64,000 bases of DNA, from contig NZ_JOCX01000008.1 of assembly GCF_000717915.1 (NCBI RefSeq), forward strand, positions 124,001 through 188,000, in the 5' to 3' direction. A program made the position numbers and the translations under genes. Within the stretch, counting starts at the first letter, position 1. Each line of letters starts with the position of its first letter. The stretch comes from Streptomyces sp. NRRL S-244. Its GTDB lineage: Bacteria > Actinomycetota > Actinomycetes > Streptomycetales > Streptomycetaceae. Of this stretch, positions 44,391-52,955 are shown piece by piece. The notes beneath the pieces were generated by a model that was not told the DNA's origin, did no database searches, and saw only the letters and a list, made by a program, of their open reading frames with translations.

Positions 44391-44669
44391 TTACGCGGCT
44401 TCCGCGAGCTCCGGGTCGGCGGCCAGCACGGCGGCCGCGTTGCCCTTCTCCAGCAGCTCCCGGCGCGGGCAGGCCCCGCGGCCCAGGATGCCCTGGATGG
44501 TGCGTACGCAGGATCCGCAGTCTGTGCCGGCCTTGGTGACCGAGGCGATCTGGCGAGGGGTGCAGGCCCCGGCGGCCGCGTGGTCCTTGACCTGCTTGTC
44601 GGTGATCCCGAAGCAAGAGCAGACGTACACGCGGTTCACCTCCCTGACAGGAATGGTCTCTACAGCCAT
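44391..44669 (-). CDS. bfd: Bacterioferritin-associated ferredoxin (2Fe-2S)
   Basis: This 92-residue protein has a BFD-like [2Fe-2S] domain with cluster ligands in VCSCFGIT and GTDCGSCVRTI, in the expected Cys-X-Cys and Cys-X2-Cys arrangement. Bfd proteins reduce stored ferric iron so that it leaves bacterioferritin. A further Cys lies in the C-terminal half (GRGACPRRELL). Two iron boxes lie just upstream (44680-44720), so it is likely induced in iron shortage, when stored iron must be mobilised. Confidence 0.92.
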   Translation of the reverse strand: MAVETIPVREVNRVYVCSCFGITDKQVKDHAAAGACTPRQIASVTKAGTDCGSCVRTIQGILGRGACPRRELLEKGNAAAVLAADPELAEAA

Positions 44670-44679
44670 CCCGTATTCG

Positions 44680-44720
44680 GTGAGGCTTACCTAACCGTAC
44701 CCAAAGCGAGGCTTACCCAA
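44680..44720 (-). promoter_or_regulatory. Two iron boxes (DmdR/IdeR-type) upstream of bfd
   Basis: On the minus strand GTTAGGTAAGCCTCAC (44680-44695) matches the actinobacterial iron box (TTAGGTTAGGCTAACCTAA). A second, weaker copy on the plus strand, GCGAGGCTTACCCAA (44706-44720), lies 26 bp further upstream. DmdR1 with Fe2+ would repress bfd by binding here. Confidence 0.78.
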
Positions 44721-44731
44721 AAGCCCTGGAA

Positions 44732-44776
44732 ACGACTGTGGGGCACGGATCACATCGATCCGTGCCCCACAGTCGT
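44732..44776 (-). terminator. Terminator of the DAHP synthase gene
   Basis: ACGACTGTGGGGCACGGAT (44732-44750) pairs perfectly with ATCCGTGCCCCACAGTCGT (44758-44776) around a 7-base loop. It lies 23 bp beyond the aroH stop and insulates the bfd promoter from read-through. Confidence 0.88.
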
Positions 44777-44798
44777 AGGTACCTACGTACTGATCGGC

Positions 44799-46154
44799 TT
44801 ACTGGTCGCGGTACATCTCGGCGACCAGGAAGGCCAGGTCCAGGGACTGGCTGCGGTTGAGCCGCGGGTCGCAGGCCGTCTCGTAGCGCTGGTGCAGGTC
44901 GTCGACGAAGATCTCGTCGCCGCCGCCCACGCACTCGGTGACGTCGTCACCGGTGAGCTCGACGTGGATGCCGCCCGGGTGGGTGCCCAGGGCCTTGTGC
45001 ACCTCGAAGAAGCCCTTGACCTCGTCGAGCACGTCGTCGAAGCGGCGCGTCTTGTGGCCGGAGGCCGCCTCGAAGGTGTTGCCGTGCATCGGGTCGGTGA
45101 CCCAGGCGACGGTCGCGCCCGAGGCCGTGACCTTCTCGACCAGCTCGGGGAGCTTTTCGCGGACCTTGTCGGCGCCCATGCGGACGACGAAGGTCAGCCG
45201 GCCCGGCTCGCGCTCGGGGTCCAGGCGGTCGATGTACGTCAGCGCCTCGTCCACGGTGGTGGTCGGGCCGAGCTTGATGCCGAGCGGGTTGGCGATCTGC
45301 GAGCAGAACTCGATGTGCGCGTGGTCCAGCTGGCGGGTGCGCTCACCGACCCACACCATGTGGCCCGAGGTGTCGTACAGCTTCCCGGTGCGGGAGTCCG
45401 TACGGGTCAGCGCGCCCTCGTAGTCGAGCAGCAGCGCCTCGTGGGAGGCGTAGAACTCGACGGCCTTGAACTCGGCCGGGTCGGTGCCGCACGCCTTCAT
45501 GAAGTTCAGCGCGTTGTCGATCTCCCGCGCGAGCTGCTCGTAGCGCTGCCCGGAGGGGGAGGACTTCACGAAGTCCTGGTTCCAGGCGTGCACCTGGCGC
45601 AGGTCCGCGTAACCACCGGTGGTGAAGGCGCGCACCAGGTTCAGCGTCGACGCGGACGCGTGGTACATGCGCTTCAGCCGCTCGGGGTCCGGGATCCGGG
45701 CCTCTTCGGTGAAGGCGAAGCCGTTGACGGAGTCGCCGCGGTAGGTCGGCAGGGTGACGCCGTCGCGGGTCTCGGTGTCCTTGGAGCGCGGCTTGGAGTA
45801 CTGGCCGGCGATGCGGCCGACCTTGACGACGGGCACGGAGGCCGCGTACGTCAGGACGGCACTCATCTGGAGCAGCGTCTTCAGCTTGGCGCGGATGTGG
45901 TCGGCCGACACGGCGTCGAAGGCCTCGGCACAGTCGCCGCCCTGCAGCAGGAACGCCTCGCCCTTGGCGACGGCTCCCAGACGGGCGCGCAGCTGGTCGC
46001 ACTCGCCCGCGAAAACGAGCGGAGGATACGACTCGAGGTCCGCGACGACAGCGCGCAGTGCCTCGGCATCGGGGTACGAAGGCTGCTGCGCCGCGGGAAG
46101 GTCTCGCCAGGTCGCCTTGGCGGCGGGGGCTTGGGTTTCAGCGTTCACGGTCAC
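44799..46154 (-). CDS. aroH: Class II DAHP synthase
   Basis: This enzyme makes 3-deoxy-D-arabino-heptulosonate 7-phosphate from PEP and erythrose 4-phosphate, the first step of the shikimate pathway. The roughly 451-residue class II (plant-type) protein has WRDLPAAQQPSYPD near the start, the metal-binding Cys in FAGECDQLRARLG, GGDCAEAFD, VVKVGRIAGQYSKPRS and WVTDPMHGNT. Several GTG codons near 46163-46148 could start it; the GTG at 46154 gives the usual N-terminus. It is divergent from the trp attenuator-anthranilate synthase unit, so the entry and the Trp branch of aromatic synthesis share one control region. Confidence 0.94.
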   Translation of the reverse strand: MTVNAETQAPAAKATWRDLPAAQQPSYPDAEALRAVVADLESYPPLVFAGECDQLRARLGAVAKGEAFLLQGGDCAEAFDAVSADHIRAKLKTLLQMSAVLTYAASVPVVKVGRIAGQYSKPRSKDTETRDGVTLPTYRGDSVNGFAFTEEARIPDPERLKRMYHASASTLNLVRAFTTGGYADLRQVHAWNQDFVKSSPSGQRYEQLAREIDNALNFMKACGTDPAEFKAVEFYASHEALLLDYEGALTRTDSRTGKLYDTSGHMVWVGERTRQLDHAHIEFCSQIANPLGIKLGPTTTVDEALTYIDRLDPEREPGRLTFVVRMGADKVREKLPELVEKVTASGATVAWVTDPMHGNTFEAASGHKTRRFDDVLDEVKGFFEVHKALGTHPGGIHVELTGDDVTECVGGGDEIFVDDLHQRYETACDPRLNRSQSLDLAFLVAEMYRDQ

Positions 46155-46273
46155 CTCGTACACATTACGGCGTCTTACGCCACGTCCAGCCCGGTGCCCA
46201 CTCCGTGAGACGGGTGTCTCTGCGGACGCGTGGCGCTCGCAGGCGGGCTCGCGGGTGGGCTATCGTCGGCGGC

Positions 46274-46345
46274 ATGTACGCGCACTCGAACCAGAACTGG
46301 TGGTGGCCCGCTCCCGGCGGCCCACTTCTCGCGCGTACCCACTGA
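46274..46345 (+). CDS. trpL: trp leader peptide (three consecutive Trp codons)
   Basis: A 23-codon frame reads MYAHSNQNWWWPAPGG and ends ARTH-stop. The three tandem tryptophan codons are the sensor of a ribosome-mediated attenuator: stalling when Trp-tRNA is scarce changes downstream folding. TATCGT at 46261-46266 is a possible -10 close upstream, so the message could be leaderless. A hairpin follows 12 bp after the stop. Confidence 0.92.
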   Translation: MYAHSNQNWWWPAPGGPLLARTH

Positions 46346-46357
46346 CACGCACGACGC

Positions 46358-46382
46358 GAAGGCCGCCCGAGGGGCGGCCTTC
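46358..46382 (+). terminator. trp attenuator hairpin
   Basis: GAAGGCCGCCC (46358-46368) pairs perfectly with GGGCGGCCTTC (46372-46382) around GAG. It lies between trpL and the anthranilate synthase gene, as expected for the terminator arm of a Trp-controlled attenuator. Confidence 0.85.
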
Positions 46383-46442
46383 GGCGTTTCCGGGCCCGGC
46401 CGCTCCTCCTTCACCCCGCTTCACGGAGAAGGACGCCACCCC

Positions 46443-48362
46443 ATGCAACCCAGCAGCTCCAGCAGTAGCACCAGCAGCACCACGCCCGACCCGCTCCGCC
46501 GCCTGCTCGACGACGGGTCCTGCCCGCCGTTCGCCCTGCTGCGCCGCCGGACCCCCGGCCGCGACCACGACACCGTCGAGGTGCTGATCGGCCCGGTGCA
46601 CGAGGCCGGGCGCCTCGCCGACCTGCCCGTACGGGAGCTGCCCACCCTCGCTCTCGTCCCCTTCCGGCAGATCCGCGAGCGCGGGTTCGACGTACGCGAC
46701 GACGGCACGCCGCTGGCCGTGCTGACCGCCGAGGAGGCGTACGAGATCCCGCTCGCGCAGGCGCTAGCCGCGCTGCCGGACCACCCGGTGCGGGTCGAGG
46801 GCGGCGGCTTCGACGTGCCCGACGAGGAGTACGCGGCCACCGTCGGGCGCGTGATCCGGGACGAGATCGGCCGCGGCGAGGGGGCGAACTTCGTCATCCG
46901 GCGCACGTACGAGGGCCGGATCGAGGGCTTCGGGCGGGCCGACGCGCTCGCGCTGTTCCGGCGGCTGCTGGTGGGCGAGCGGGGCGCGTACTGGACGTAC
47001 GTCGTCCATACCGGGGACCGCACGCTGGTCGGGGCCAGCCCGGAGGTACACGTACGGATGTCCGGCGGCACCGTGGTGATGAACCCGATCAGCGGGACGT
47101 ACCGCCATCCGGCCGGGGGCCCGACCGCCGAGTCCCTCCTCGCCTTCCTCGGCGACCGCAAGGAGACCGAGGAGCTGTCCATGGTCGTGGACGAGGAGCT
47201 CAAGATGATGTGCGCGGTCGGCGACCGGGGCGGGGCCGTCGTCGGGCCCCGGCTGAAGGAGATGGCGCACCTCGCGCACACCGAGTACGAGCTGCGCGGC
47301 CGGTCCTCGCTGGACGTGCGCGAGGTACTGCGCGAGACGATGTTCGCGGCGACGGTGACGGGGTCGCCGGTGGAGAACGCCTGCCGGGTGATCGAGCGGT
47401 ACGAGGCGGGCGGGCGCGGCTACTACGCGGGGGCGCTGGCCCTGCTGGGCGTGGACGCCTCGGGGTCCCAGACGCTGGACTCGCCGATCCTGATCCGGAC
47501 CGCGGACATCGCCGCGGACGGCGCGCTGCGGGTGCCGGTGGGGGCGACGCTGGTGCGGCACTCGGACCCGGCGGGCGAGGTCGCGGAGACGCACGCGAAG
47601 GCGGCGGGGGTGCTGGCGGCGCTCGGGGTCCGTCCGGCGGCGCCGCGGGCGGCCTTCGAGGGGGCGCGGCTCGGGGAGGACCCCCGGGTCCAGGCGGCGC
47701 TGGCGGCCCGGCGGGCGGACCTGGCCCCGTTCTGGCTGCGGATGCAGGAGCGGCCGGCGGCCGTGACCGGCCACGCCCTGGTGGTGGACGGCGAGGACAC
47801 CTTCACGGCGATGCTGGCGCACGTGCTGCGGGTGACGGGGCTGGAGGTGACCGTACGCCGCTACGACGATCCCGGGCTGCGGAAGGCGGCCCGGTCGTGG
47901 ACCGGCCCGATCGTCCTGGGCCCGGGGCCGGGGAACCCGGCGGACGCCGCCGACCCGAAGATGCGGATGCTGCGCGCACTGGCCGGCGAACTGCTCGCGG
48001 GACACCGGCACGGCCTGCTCGGCGTCTGCCTGGGCCACGAGCTGCTGGCGGCCGAACTGGGCCTGCCGCTGATCCGCAAGGCGGAGCCGGCGCAGGGGGC
48101 GCAGACCCGGATCGACTTCTTCGGCAGTGAGGAGGTGGTGGGCTTCTACAACACGTACACGGCGCACTGCCCCGACGGGGCGGCCGCCCGCTTGTCCGGC
48201 CGGGGCGTGGAGATCTCCCGCGACCCGGCAACGGGTGAGGTCCACGCGCTGCGGGCCCCCGCCTTCGCGGGAGTCCAGTTCCACCCGGAGTCCATCCTGA
48301 CGCTGAACGGCCCGGCCCTGCTCCGCGACCTCCTGCTCGGCATGGCACCGGCCGCGGTCTAG
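46443..48362 (+). CDS. trpE: Fused anthranilate synthase (TrpE-TrpG)
   Basis: The 639-residue bifunctional enzyme makes anthranilate from chorismate and glutamine. The N-terminal synthase half (about 15-430) has VMNPISGTYRHP, KEMAHLAHTEYELRGRS and TGSPVENACRVIERYE in the chorismate-binding fold. The C-terminal class I amidotransferase half (about 440-639) has the nucleophile Cys in GVCLGHELLA and the His-Glu in VQFHPES. Fused TrpEG enzymes are typical of this Streptomyces locus. The Ser/Thr-rich start (QPSSSSSS, then STSSTTPD) is unusual. The WWW leader and hairpin upstream argue for tryptophan synthesis rather than an antibiotic or phenazine pathway. Confidence 0.93.
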   Translation: MQPSSSSSSTSSTTPDPLRRLLDDGSCPPFALLRRRTPGRDHDTVEVLIGPVHEAGRLADLPVRELPTLALVPFRQIRERGFDVRDDGTPLAVLTAEEAYEIPLAQALAALPDHPVRVEGGGFDVPDEEYAATVGRVIRDEIGRGEGANFVIRRTYEGRIEGFGRADALALFRRLLVGERGAYWTYVVHTGDRTLVGASPEVHVRMSGGTVVMNPISGTYRHPAGGPTAESLLAFLGDRKETEELSMVVDEELKMMCAVGDRGGAVVGPRLKEMAHLAHTEYELRGRSSLDVREVLRETMFAATVTGSPVENACRVIERYEAGGRGYYAGALALLGVDASGSQTLDSPILIRTADIAADGALRVPVGATLVRHSDPAGEVAETHAKAAGVLAALGVRPAAPRAAFEGARLGEDPRVQAALAARRADLAPFWLRMQERPAAVTGHALVVDGEDTFTAMLAHVLRVTGLEVTVRRYDDPGLRKAARSWTGPIVLGPGPGNPADAADPKMRMLRALAGELLAGHRHGLLGVCLGHELLAAELGLPLIRKAEPAQGAQTRIDFFGSEEVVGFYNTYTAHCPDGAAARLSGRGVEISRDPATGEVHALRAPAFAGVQFHPESILTLNGPALLRDLLLGMAPAAV

Positions 48363-48375
48363 GCCCGGCCCGGCC

Positions 48376-48420
48376 GCGCGGAGCCGCCCGGCCCGGCCGT
48401 CCGGCGTGGCGGCTCCGCGC
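48376..48420. terminator. Hairpin between convergent trpE and membrane-protein genes
   Basis: GCGCGGAGCCGCC (48376-48388) pairs with GGCGGCTCCGCGC (48408-48420). The 19-base loop is long, but the 13-bp GC stem is perfect and lies between two convergent stops. Confidence 0.75.
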
Positions 48421-48430
48421 AGCGGGGTCG

Positions 48431-48724
48431 TTACGCCGGGGTCGTCCTACCGGGCTTGCCGCGGCGGGCCGCGAGGCTCCGGACCAGCTGCCAGGTCAGG
48501 ATCGGGCCCAGGACCGCCAGGCCGGCGAGGAGCGCCGGGAGGTTCCCGAAGGCCAGCGCCAGCGTCACCGGGACGCCCACCGCCGGGTCCGCGAAGGCCA
48601 GCCAAGGGTCCACCCGCTCCCCCGGCCGGGATCGGAGCGCGGGCCGCAGGGCCCGTACGGCGTACACGAACTGTGCAGCGGCGGCGGCCAGCAAGAGCCA
48701 GCGGGCCGCGGAAGGTATGTCCAC
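48431..48724 (-). CDS. Small integral membrane protein
   Basis: This 97-residue protein has three predicted transmembrane segments (about 7-25, 46-62 and 65-82) and a basic end. No recognised domain or catalytic motif was found. It is convergent with trpE. Its upstream side faces phosphofructokinase on the same strand, after a 170-bp gap. Confidence 0.7.
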   Translation of the reverse strand: MDIPSAARWLLLAAAAAQFVYAVRALRPALRSRPGERVDPWLAFADPAVGVPVTLALAFGNLPALLAGLAVLGPILTWQLVRSLAARRGKPGRTTPA

Positions 48725-48894
48725 AGGGGCGAATCTAGGCCCTGTGACCGCGCCGCGCGCATGGCCGCAGTCTGAACGCGGGGCGAACTCGCGTCACCAG
48801 GTCCGCCGACGTGAACGGACCATGGGCCGTTTCGTCACTTTGCGTCCGATACGACCCACGGCCCGCGCACCCGCCCCGGCTCACCCGCTCCGGG

Positions 48895-49923
48895 TCAGCC
48901 GAAGAACACCCCGACCTCCTTGTACAGCGCCGGGTCCACCGTCTTCAGCTTCGCCGTCGCGTCCGCGATCGGCACCCGCACGATGTCCGTCCCCTTCAGC
49001 GCGACCATCTTCCCGAAGTCGCCGTCGTGCACGGCGTCGATCGCGTGCAGTCCGAACCGCGTCGCCAGCCACCGGTCGAACGCGCTCGGCGTGCCGCCGC
49101 GCTGGATGTGCCCGAGCACCGTGGTCCGGGCCTCCTTGCCGGTCCGCGCCTCGATCTCCTTGGCCAGCCACTCCCCCACTCCCGACAGCCGGACGTGCCC
49201 GAACGAGTCGGTGGTGGCGTCCTTCAGCACCATCTCCCCGTCCTTGGGCATGGCCCCCTCCGCGACCACCACGATCGGCGCGTAGCTCGCCTTGAACCGG
49301 GAGGTCACCCACGCGCACACCTGGTCCAGGTCGAAGCGCTGCTCCGGGATGAGGATGACGTTGGCGCCGCCCGCCAGCCCCGAGTGCAGGGCGATCCAGC
49401 CGGCGTGGCGGCCCATCACCTCCACGACGAGCACCCGCATGTGCGACTCGGCCGTGGTGTGCAGCCGGTCGATGGCCTCCGTGGCGATGCCCACCGCCGT
49501 GTCGAAGCCGAAGGTGTAGTCGGTGGCCGACAGGTCGTTGTCGATGGTCTTCGGGACGCCGACGCACGGGATGCCGAACTCCCCGTACAGCTTGGCGGCC
49601 ACGCCCAGGGTGTCCTCGCCGCCGATCGCGACGAGGGCCTCGACCTCGTACTTGGCGAGGTTCTCCTTGATCTGCCGGACCCCGTTCTCCTGCTTGAACG
49701 GGTTGGTCCGCGAGGAGCCGAGGATGGTGCCACCGCGCGGCAGGATGCCGCGGACGGCGGGGATGCCGAGCGGGACCGTGTCGCCCTCGATCGCACCGCG
49801 CCAGCCGTCCTTGAACCCGACGAAGTCGCACCCGTACTCCTGTACGCCCTTGCGGACGACGGCCCGGATGACCGCGTTGAGACCGGGGCAGTCGCCGCCG
49901 CCCGTCAGCACTCCGACCTTCAT
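48895..49923 (-). CDS. pfkA: 6-phosphofructokinase (donor residues of the PPi type)
   Basis: The enzyme phosphorylates fructose 6-phosphate to fructose 1,6-bisphosphate. The 342-residue protein has GGGDCPGLNAVIRAVV at the start, ILPRGGTILGSSR, IGGEDTLGVAAKLY, PKTIDNDLSATDYTFGFDTA (shortened) and MGRHAGWIALHSG. ATG 49923 gives the conserved start MKVGVLTGGG. Two residues that set donor choice are Asp104 (GGEDT) and Lys125 (PKTIDND). ATP enzymes usually have Gly at the first, while PPi-dependent enzymes have Asp plus Lys. The donor is therefore uncertain, and ATP should not be assumed. Confidence 0.93.
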   Translation of the reverse strand: MKVGVLTGGGDCPGLNAVIRAVVRKGVQEYGCDFVGFKDGWRGAIEGDTVPLGIPAVRGILPRGGTILGSSRTNPFKQENGVRQIKENLAKYEVEALVAIGGEDTLGVAAKLYGEFGIPCVGVPKTIDNDLSATDYTFGFDTAVGIATEAIDRLHTTAESHMRVLVVEVMGRHAGWIALHSGLAGGANVILIPEQRFDLDQVCAWVTSRFKASYAPIVVVAEGAMPKDGEMVLKDATTDSFGHVRLSGVGEWLAKEIEARTGKEARTTVLGHIQRGGTPSAFDRWLATRFGLHAIDAVHDGDFGKMVALKGTDIVRVPIADATAKLKTVDPALYKEVGVFFG

Positions 49924-50113
49924 GGAATCTCCCTTCGCCACAGGGCCCACCGAGCCCGCATGACGGTCACGCTAGTGGTGACTCAGGTCACAGCAAGGGC
50001 CCGGGAAGGGTCAATTCCGGTGGAATCACGGAGCGTTGCCTCTCCCCGTTCACTCGTACGAGGACGTCCGTACGACGCACGAGCGCGACGTACGAGACGG
50101 CGGACGTCCCCCG

Positions 50114-50806
50114 CTACGCGTCGTCGAGGCCGCGCTCTATCGCGTACCGGACGAGCTCGACCCGGTTGTGCAGCTGGAGCTTGCCGAGGGTGTTCTGCAC
50201 GTGGTTCTGCACCGTGCGGTGCGAGATGACGAGGCGCTCCGCGATCTGCTTGTACGAGAGCCCCTTGGCCACCAGCCGCAGCACCTCGGTCTCCCGGTCG
50301 GTCAGCTGGGGGACCTTCGGCTCGTCGGGGGCGGCGGGCGCCGGGTCGGTCGCCAGTCGCCGGTACTCGCCGAGCACCAGCCCGGCCAGGCCCGGGGTGA
50401 ACACCGGGTCGCCGGCCGCGGTGCGGCGCACGGCGTCGATCAGCTCCTGGGCGCCCGCGGACTTCAGCAGGTACCCGGTGGCCCCGGACTTCACCGCTTC
50501 CAGGACGTCGGCGTGCTCCCCGCTCGCGGACAGCACCAGGACGCGCAGCGCGGGGTTGGCGCCGACGAGCTCCTTGCAGACCTGCACGCCGGGCATGCCC
50601 GGCAGGTTGAGGTCGAGGACCAGGACGTGCGGGGCGGCCGGGACCGCCCGGCGGACGGCCTCGGGGCCGTCGCCGGCCGTGGCGACCACGTCGAAGCCCG
50701 CGGCGGCGAGGTCGCGGGCGACCGCGTCCCGCCACATCGGGTGGTCGTCGACGACCATCACCTTGATCTCGTGCGGCTGCGGCTGCGGCTCGGCGGTCTG
50801 GCTCAC
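50114..50806 (-). CDS. NarL/LuxR-family response regulator
   Basis: The 230-residue regulator has a receiver domain (about 14-130) with acidic pair Asp20-Asp21, phospho-acceptor Asp65 (LDLNLPG) and Lys in LKSAGAQEL. A LuxR-type helix-turn-helix (about 165-228) includes LTDRETEVLRLVAKGLSYKQIAERL in outline. It starts at a GTG overlapping the kinase stop (GTGA), so it is coupled to its cognate sensor. Target genes cannot be read. The nearby pfkA lies downstream on the same strand after about 190 bp. Confidence 0.94.
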   Translation of the reverse strand: MSQTAEPQPQPHEIKVMVVDDHPMWRDAVARDLAAAGFDVVATAGDGPEAVRRAVPAAPHVLVLDLNLPGMPGVQVCKELVGANPALRVLVLSASGEHADVLEAVKSGATGYLLKSAGAQELIDAVRRTAAGDPVFTPGLAGLVLGEYRRLATDPAPAAPDEPKVPQLTDRETEVLRLVAKGLSYKQIAERLVISHRTVQNHVQNTLGKLQLHNRVELVRYAIERGLDDA

Positions 50807-52014
50807 TGGGTTCTCCCCCTCGGTACTTTCAGTTCCACTTCGGTGCCCTGTCCGGGGACGGACACCAGCTCGGCGCTGCCGCCGAGGTCCCGCAGCCGGC
50901 CGCGGATGGACAGAGCCACGCCCATCCGGCCCTCGCCCTCGGCCTGGTCGAGCCGGCCCGCCGGGATGCCCGGGCCGTCGTCGCGGACGGTCACGATCAC
51001 CTCGTCGCCCCAGTCCTCGACCAGGATCCACGCCCGGGCCCCGTCCCCGGCGTGCTTGCGCACGTTGTCGAGGGCGGCCCCGACGGCCGCGGCCAGCTCC
51101 TTCGCCGCGGGCACCGGCAGCGGCACCGGCGTACCCGGCTCGGCGAAGCTGACCCGGGATCCGGCGTGCGGCGCGAGCAGGCACCGCAGGTCCAGCTCGC
51201 CCTCGTCGGCGCCGGGCTCCTCCACCTCGTACGTGTCCACCAGCGCGCCGAGCGACTCGTCCCGGGAGATCTGGGAGGTGGGCATCAGCCCGCTGGAGAC
51301 CAGGGTGCGCAGCGCCACCTCCTGCTCCCCGGCCATCCGGCCGAGCTCGGCGGCCTCGCCGCCCAGCTCGGTGCCGCGCCGCTGGACCATGGCGAGGACC
51401 TGGAGGACCCCGTCGTGGATGTCGCGGGCGAGCCGCTCGCGCTCGCGGGTGGCGGCCTCGATCTCCAGGGCCCGTGCCAGGGTGGCCTCACTGGCCCGGG
51501 CGACCTCGACGACGTACCCGATGGCTATGGAGGCGACCCAGACCAGCAGCACGTTGTGCAGGGTGTCGCGGGTGGGCTCGCCGCCGTGGACGACGATGTT
51601 GGCCACGGCGACGAAGGTCGAGGCGAAGCCCGCCCAGCGCCAGCCGCCCTTGATGGCGAAGGCGAGGACGGAGCCCGCCGTCCAGATGGAGGGGAGGGTG
51701 GGGCCGCCGCCGGCGATCCGCGCGTGGGTGTCCGCGAGCGGGGTGAGCAGGATGCCGACGAGCGCGACGGTGAGGTCGGCGCCGAGGAAGCGCTTGGTGC
51801 AGCTGGCCGCGTTCGCCACCCGGCGGTGGGTCGCCAGGGTCCAGGCGGCGAGTACGGCGAGGTAGCCGGCCGCGACCCAGGGCCGGTCGAAATGCCGGTA
51901 CGCCGAGGCGAACAGCAGGCCCGCGTAGACCACGGTGATCAGCCGGTAGGCGGTCAGCGCCCGCCACAGCGGCTGCTCGACCGACATGCGCACGACACGC
52001 TCGCGTTTCGCCAT
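50803..52014 (-). CDS. Membrane sensor histidine kinase (HisKA_3)
   Basis: The 403-residue kinase has four to five transmembrane helices (about 20-165), a MacS/DesK-type dimerisation domain with phospho-acceptor His200 (RLARDIHDGVLQVLAMV, shortened), and a C-terminal GHKL ATPase domain with ALDNVRKHAGD and VRDDGPGIP. The membrane domain is built into the helices with little extracellular loop, so it may sense the membrane itself. The ATG at 52014 has GGGGGAG upstream. It is co-transcribed with the response regulator. Confidence 0.92.
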   Translation of the reverse strand: MAKRERVVRMSVEQPLWRALTAYRLITVVYAGLLFASAYRHFDRPWVAAGYLAVLAAWTLATHRRVANAASCTKRFLGADLTVALVGILLTPLADTHARIAGGGPTLPSIWTAGSVLAFAIKGGWRWAGFASTFVAVANIVVHGGEPTRDTLHNVLLVWVASIAIGYVVEVARASEATLARALEIEAATRERERLARDIHDGVLQVLAMVQRRGTELGGEAAELGRMAGEQEVALRTLVSSGLMPTSQISRDESLGALVDTYEVEEPGADEGELDLRCLLAPHAGSRVSFAEPGTPVPLPVPAAKELAAAVGAALDNVRKHAGDGARAWILVEDWGDEVIVTVRDDGPGIPAGRLDQAEGEGRMGVALSIRGRLRDLGGSAELVSVPGQGTEVELKVPRGRTQ

Positions 52015-52054
52015 CTCCCCCACCCCGTGCGGGCGATGCCGCCCCGATCGTGCT

Positions 52055-52810
52055 CTACTCCGCGGCCTTGTCGTTCTTGTCGGCGTGCTTCTCGGCGGCG
52101 GCCCTGGCGGCCTTCTCGGCCTTCTCCGCGTCGGCGATCTGCCGCTTGGCGGCCGTCGCGTAGATGTCGACGTACTCCTGGCCGGAGAGCTTCATGATCT
52201 CGTACATGACCTCGTCGGTCACCGAGCGCAGGATGAAGCGGTCGCCGTCCATGCCGTGGTAGCGGCTGAAGTCCAGCGGCTTGCCGATCCGGATGCCGGG
52301 GCGCATCAGCTTGGGGACGACCTTGCCGGGCGGCTGGATCTTCTCCGTGTCGATCATCGCCACGGGGATCACGGGTGCCCCGGTGGCCAGGGCCACGCGG
52401 GCCAGTCCGCCGGGCTTGCCGCGGTAGAGGCGGCCGTCGGGTGAACGGGTCCCCTCGGGGTAGATACCGAAGAGCTCCCCGCGCTCGATGACCTCGATGC
52501 CGCTCTTGATCGCGGCCTCGCCCGCGCCGCGCGCACCGGAGCGGTCCACGGGGAGCTGGCCGACGCCCTTGAAGAAGGCGGCCGTCAGCTTGCCCTTGAC
52601 GCCCGGGGAGGTGAAGTACTCCGCCTTCGCGATGAAGGTGACCTTCCGGTCCAGCACGGCCGGCAGGAAGAAGGAGTCCGAGAAGGACAGGTGGTTGCTC
52701 GCGAGGATCGCCGGCCCCTCGGCGGGAATGTTCTCGAGGCCCTCCACCCACGGCCTGAAGGCGAGCTTCAGGGACCCCCCGATGGAGAACTTCATTGCGC
52801 CGTAGATCAA
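52055..52810 (-). CDS. PlsC-type 1-acyl-glycerol-3-phosphate acyltransferase
   Basis: The 251-residue acyltransferase has the H-x4-D catalytic motif NHLSFSDSFF (about residues 39-48) and the substrate loop IYPEGTRSPDG (about 115). The C-terminal 45 residues are Ala/Lys/Glu-rich and coiled-coil-like. It acylates lysophosphatidate or a related lipid at the membrane. The TTG at 52810 has GGAAGG eight bases upstream and is taken as the start; the ATG at 52795 is a reasonable alternative. From memory the gene corresponds to mycobacterial Rv2182c in this conserved neighbourhood. Confidence 0.9.
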   Translation of the reverse strand: MIYGAMKFSIGGSLKLAFRPWVEGLENIPAEGPAILASNHLSFSDSFFLPAVLDRKVTFIAKAEYFTSPGVKGKLTAAFFKGVGQLPVDRSGARGAGEAAIKSGIEVIERGELFGIYPEGTRSPDGRLYRGKPGGLARVALATGAPVIPVAMIDTEKIQPPGKVVPKLMRPGIRIGKPLDFSRYHGMDGDRFILRSVTDEVMYEIMKLSGQEYVDIYATAAKRQIADAEKAEKAARAAAEKHADKNDKAAE

Positions 52811-52955
52811 CTCGAAAGCCTTCCTGTGTCTGTCGAACAGACCATATCCCCTGGCTCGGGGCGGAGGGGGCGACGACCCTGGTCGGTGTCACCCCCGTCG
52901 CGTACGGTGAAGTCACACAGCGCTACGCACCCCCCACCCGTCGAAGGAGACCCTG

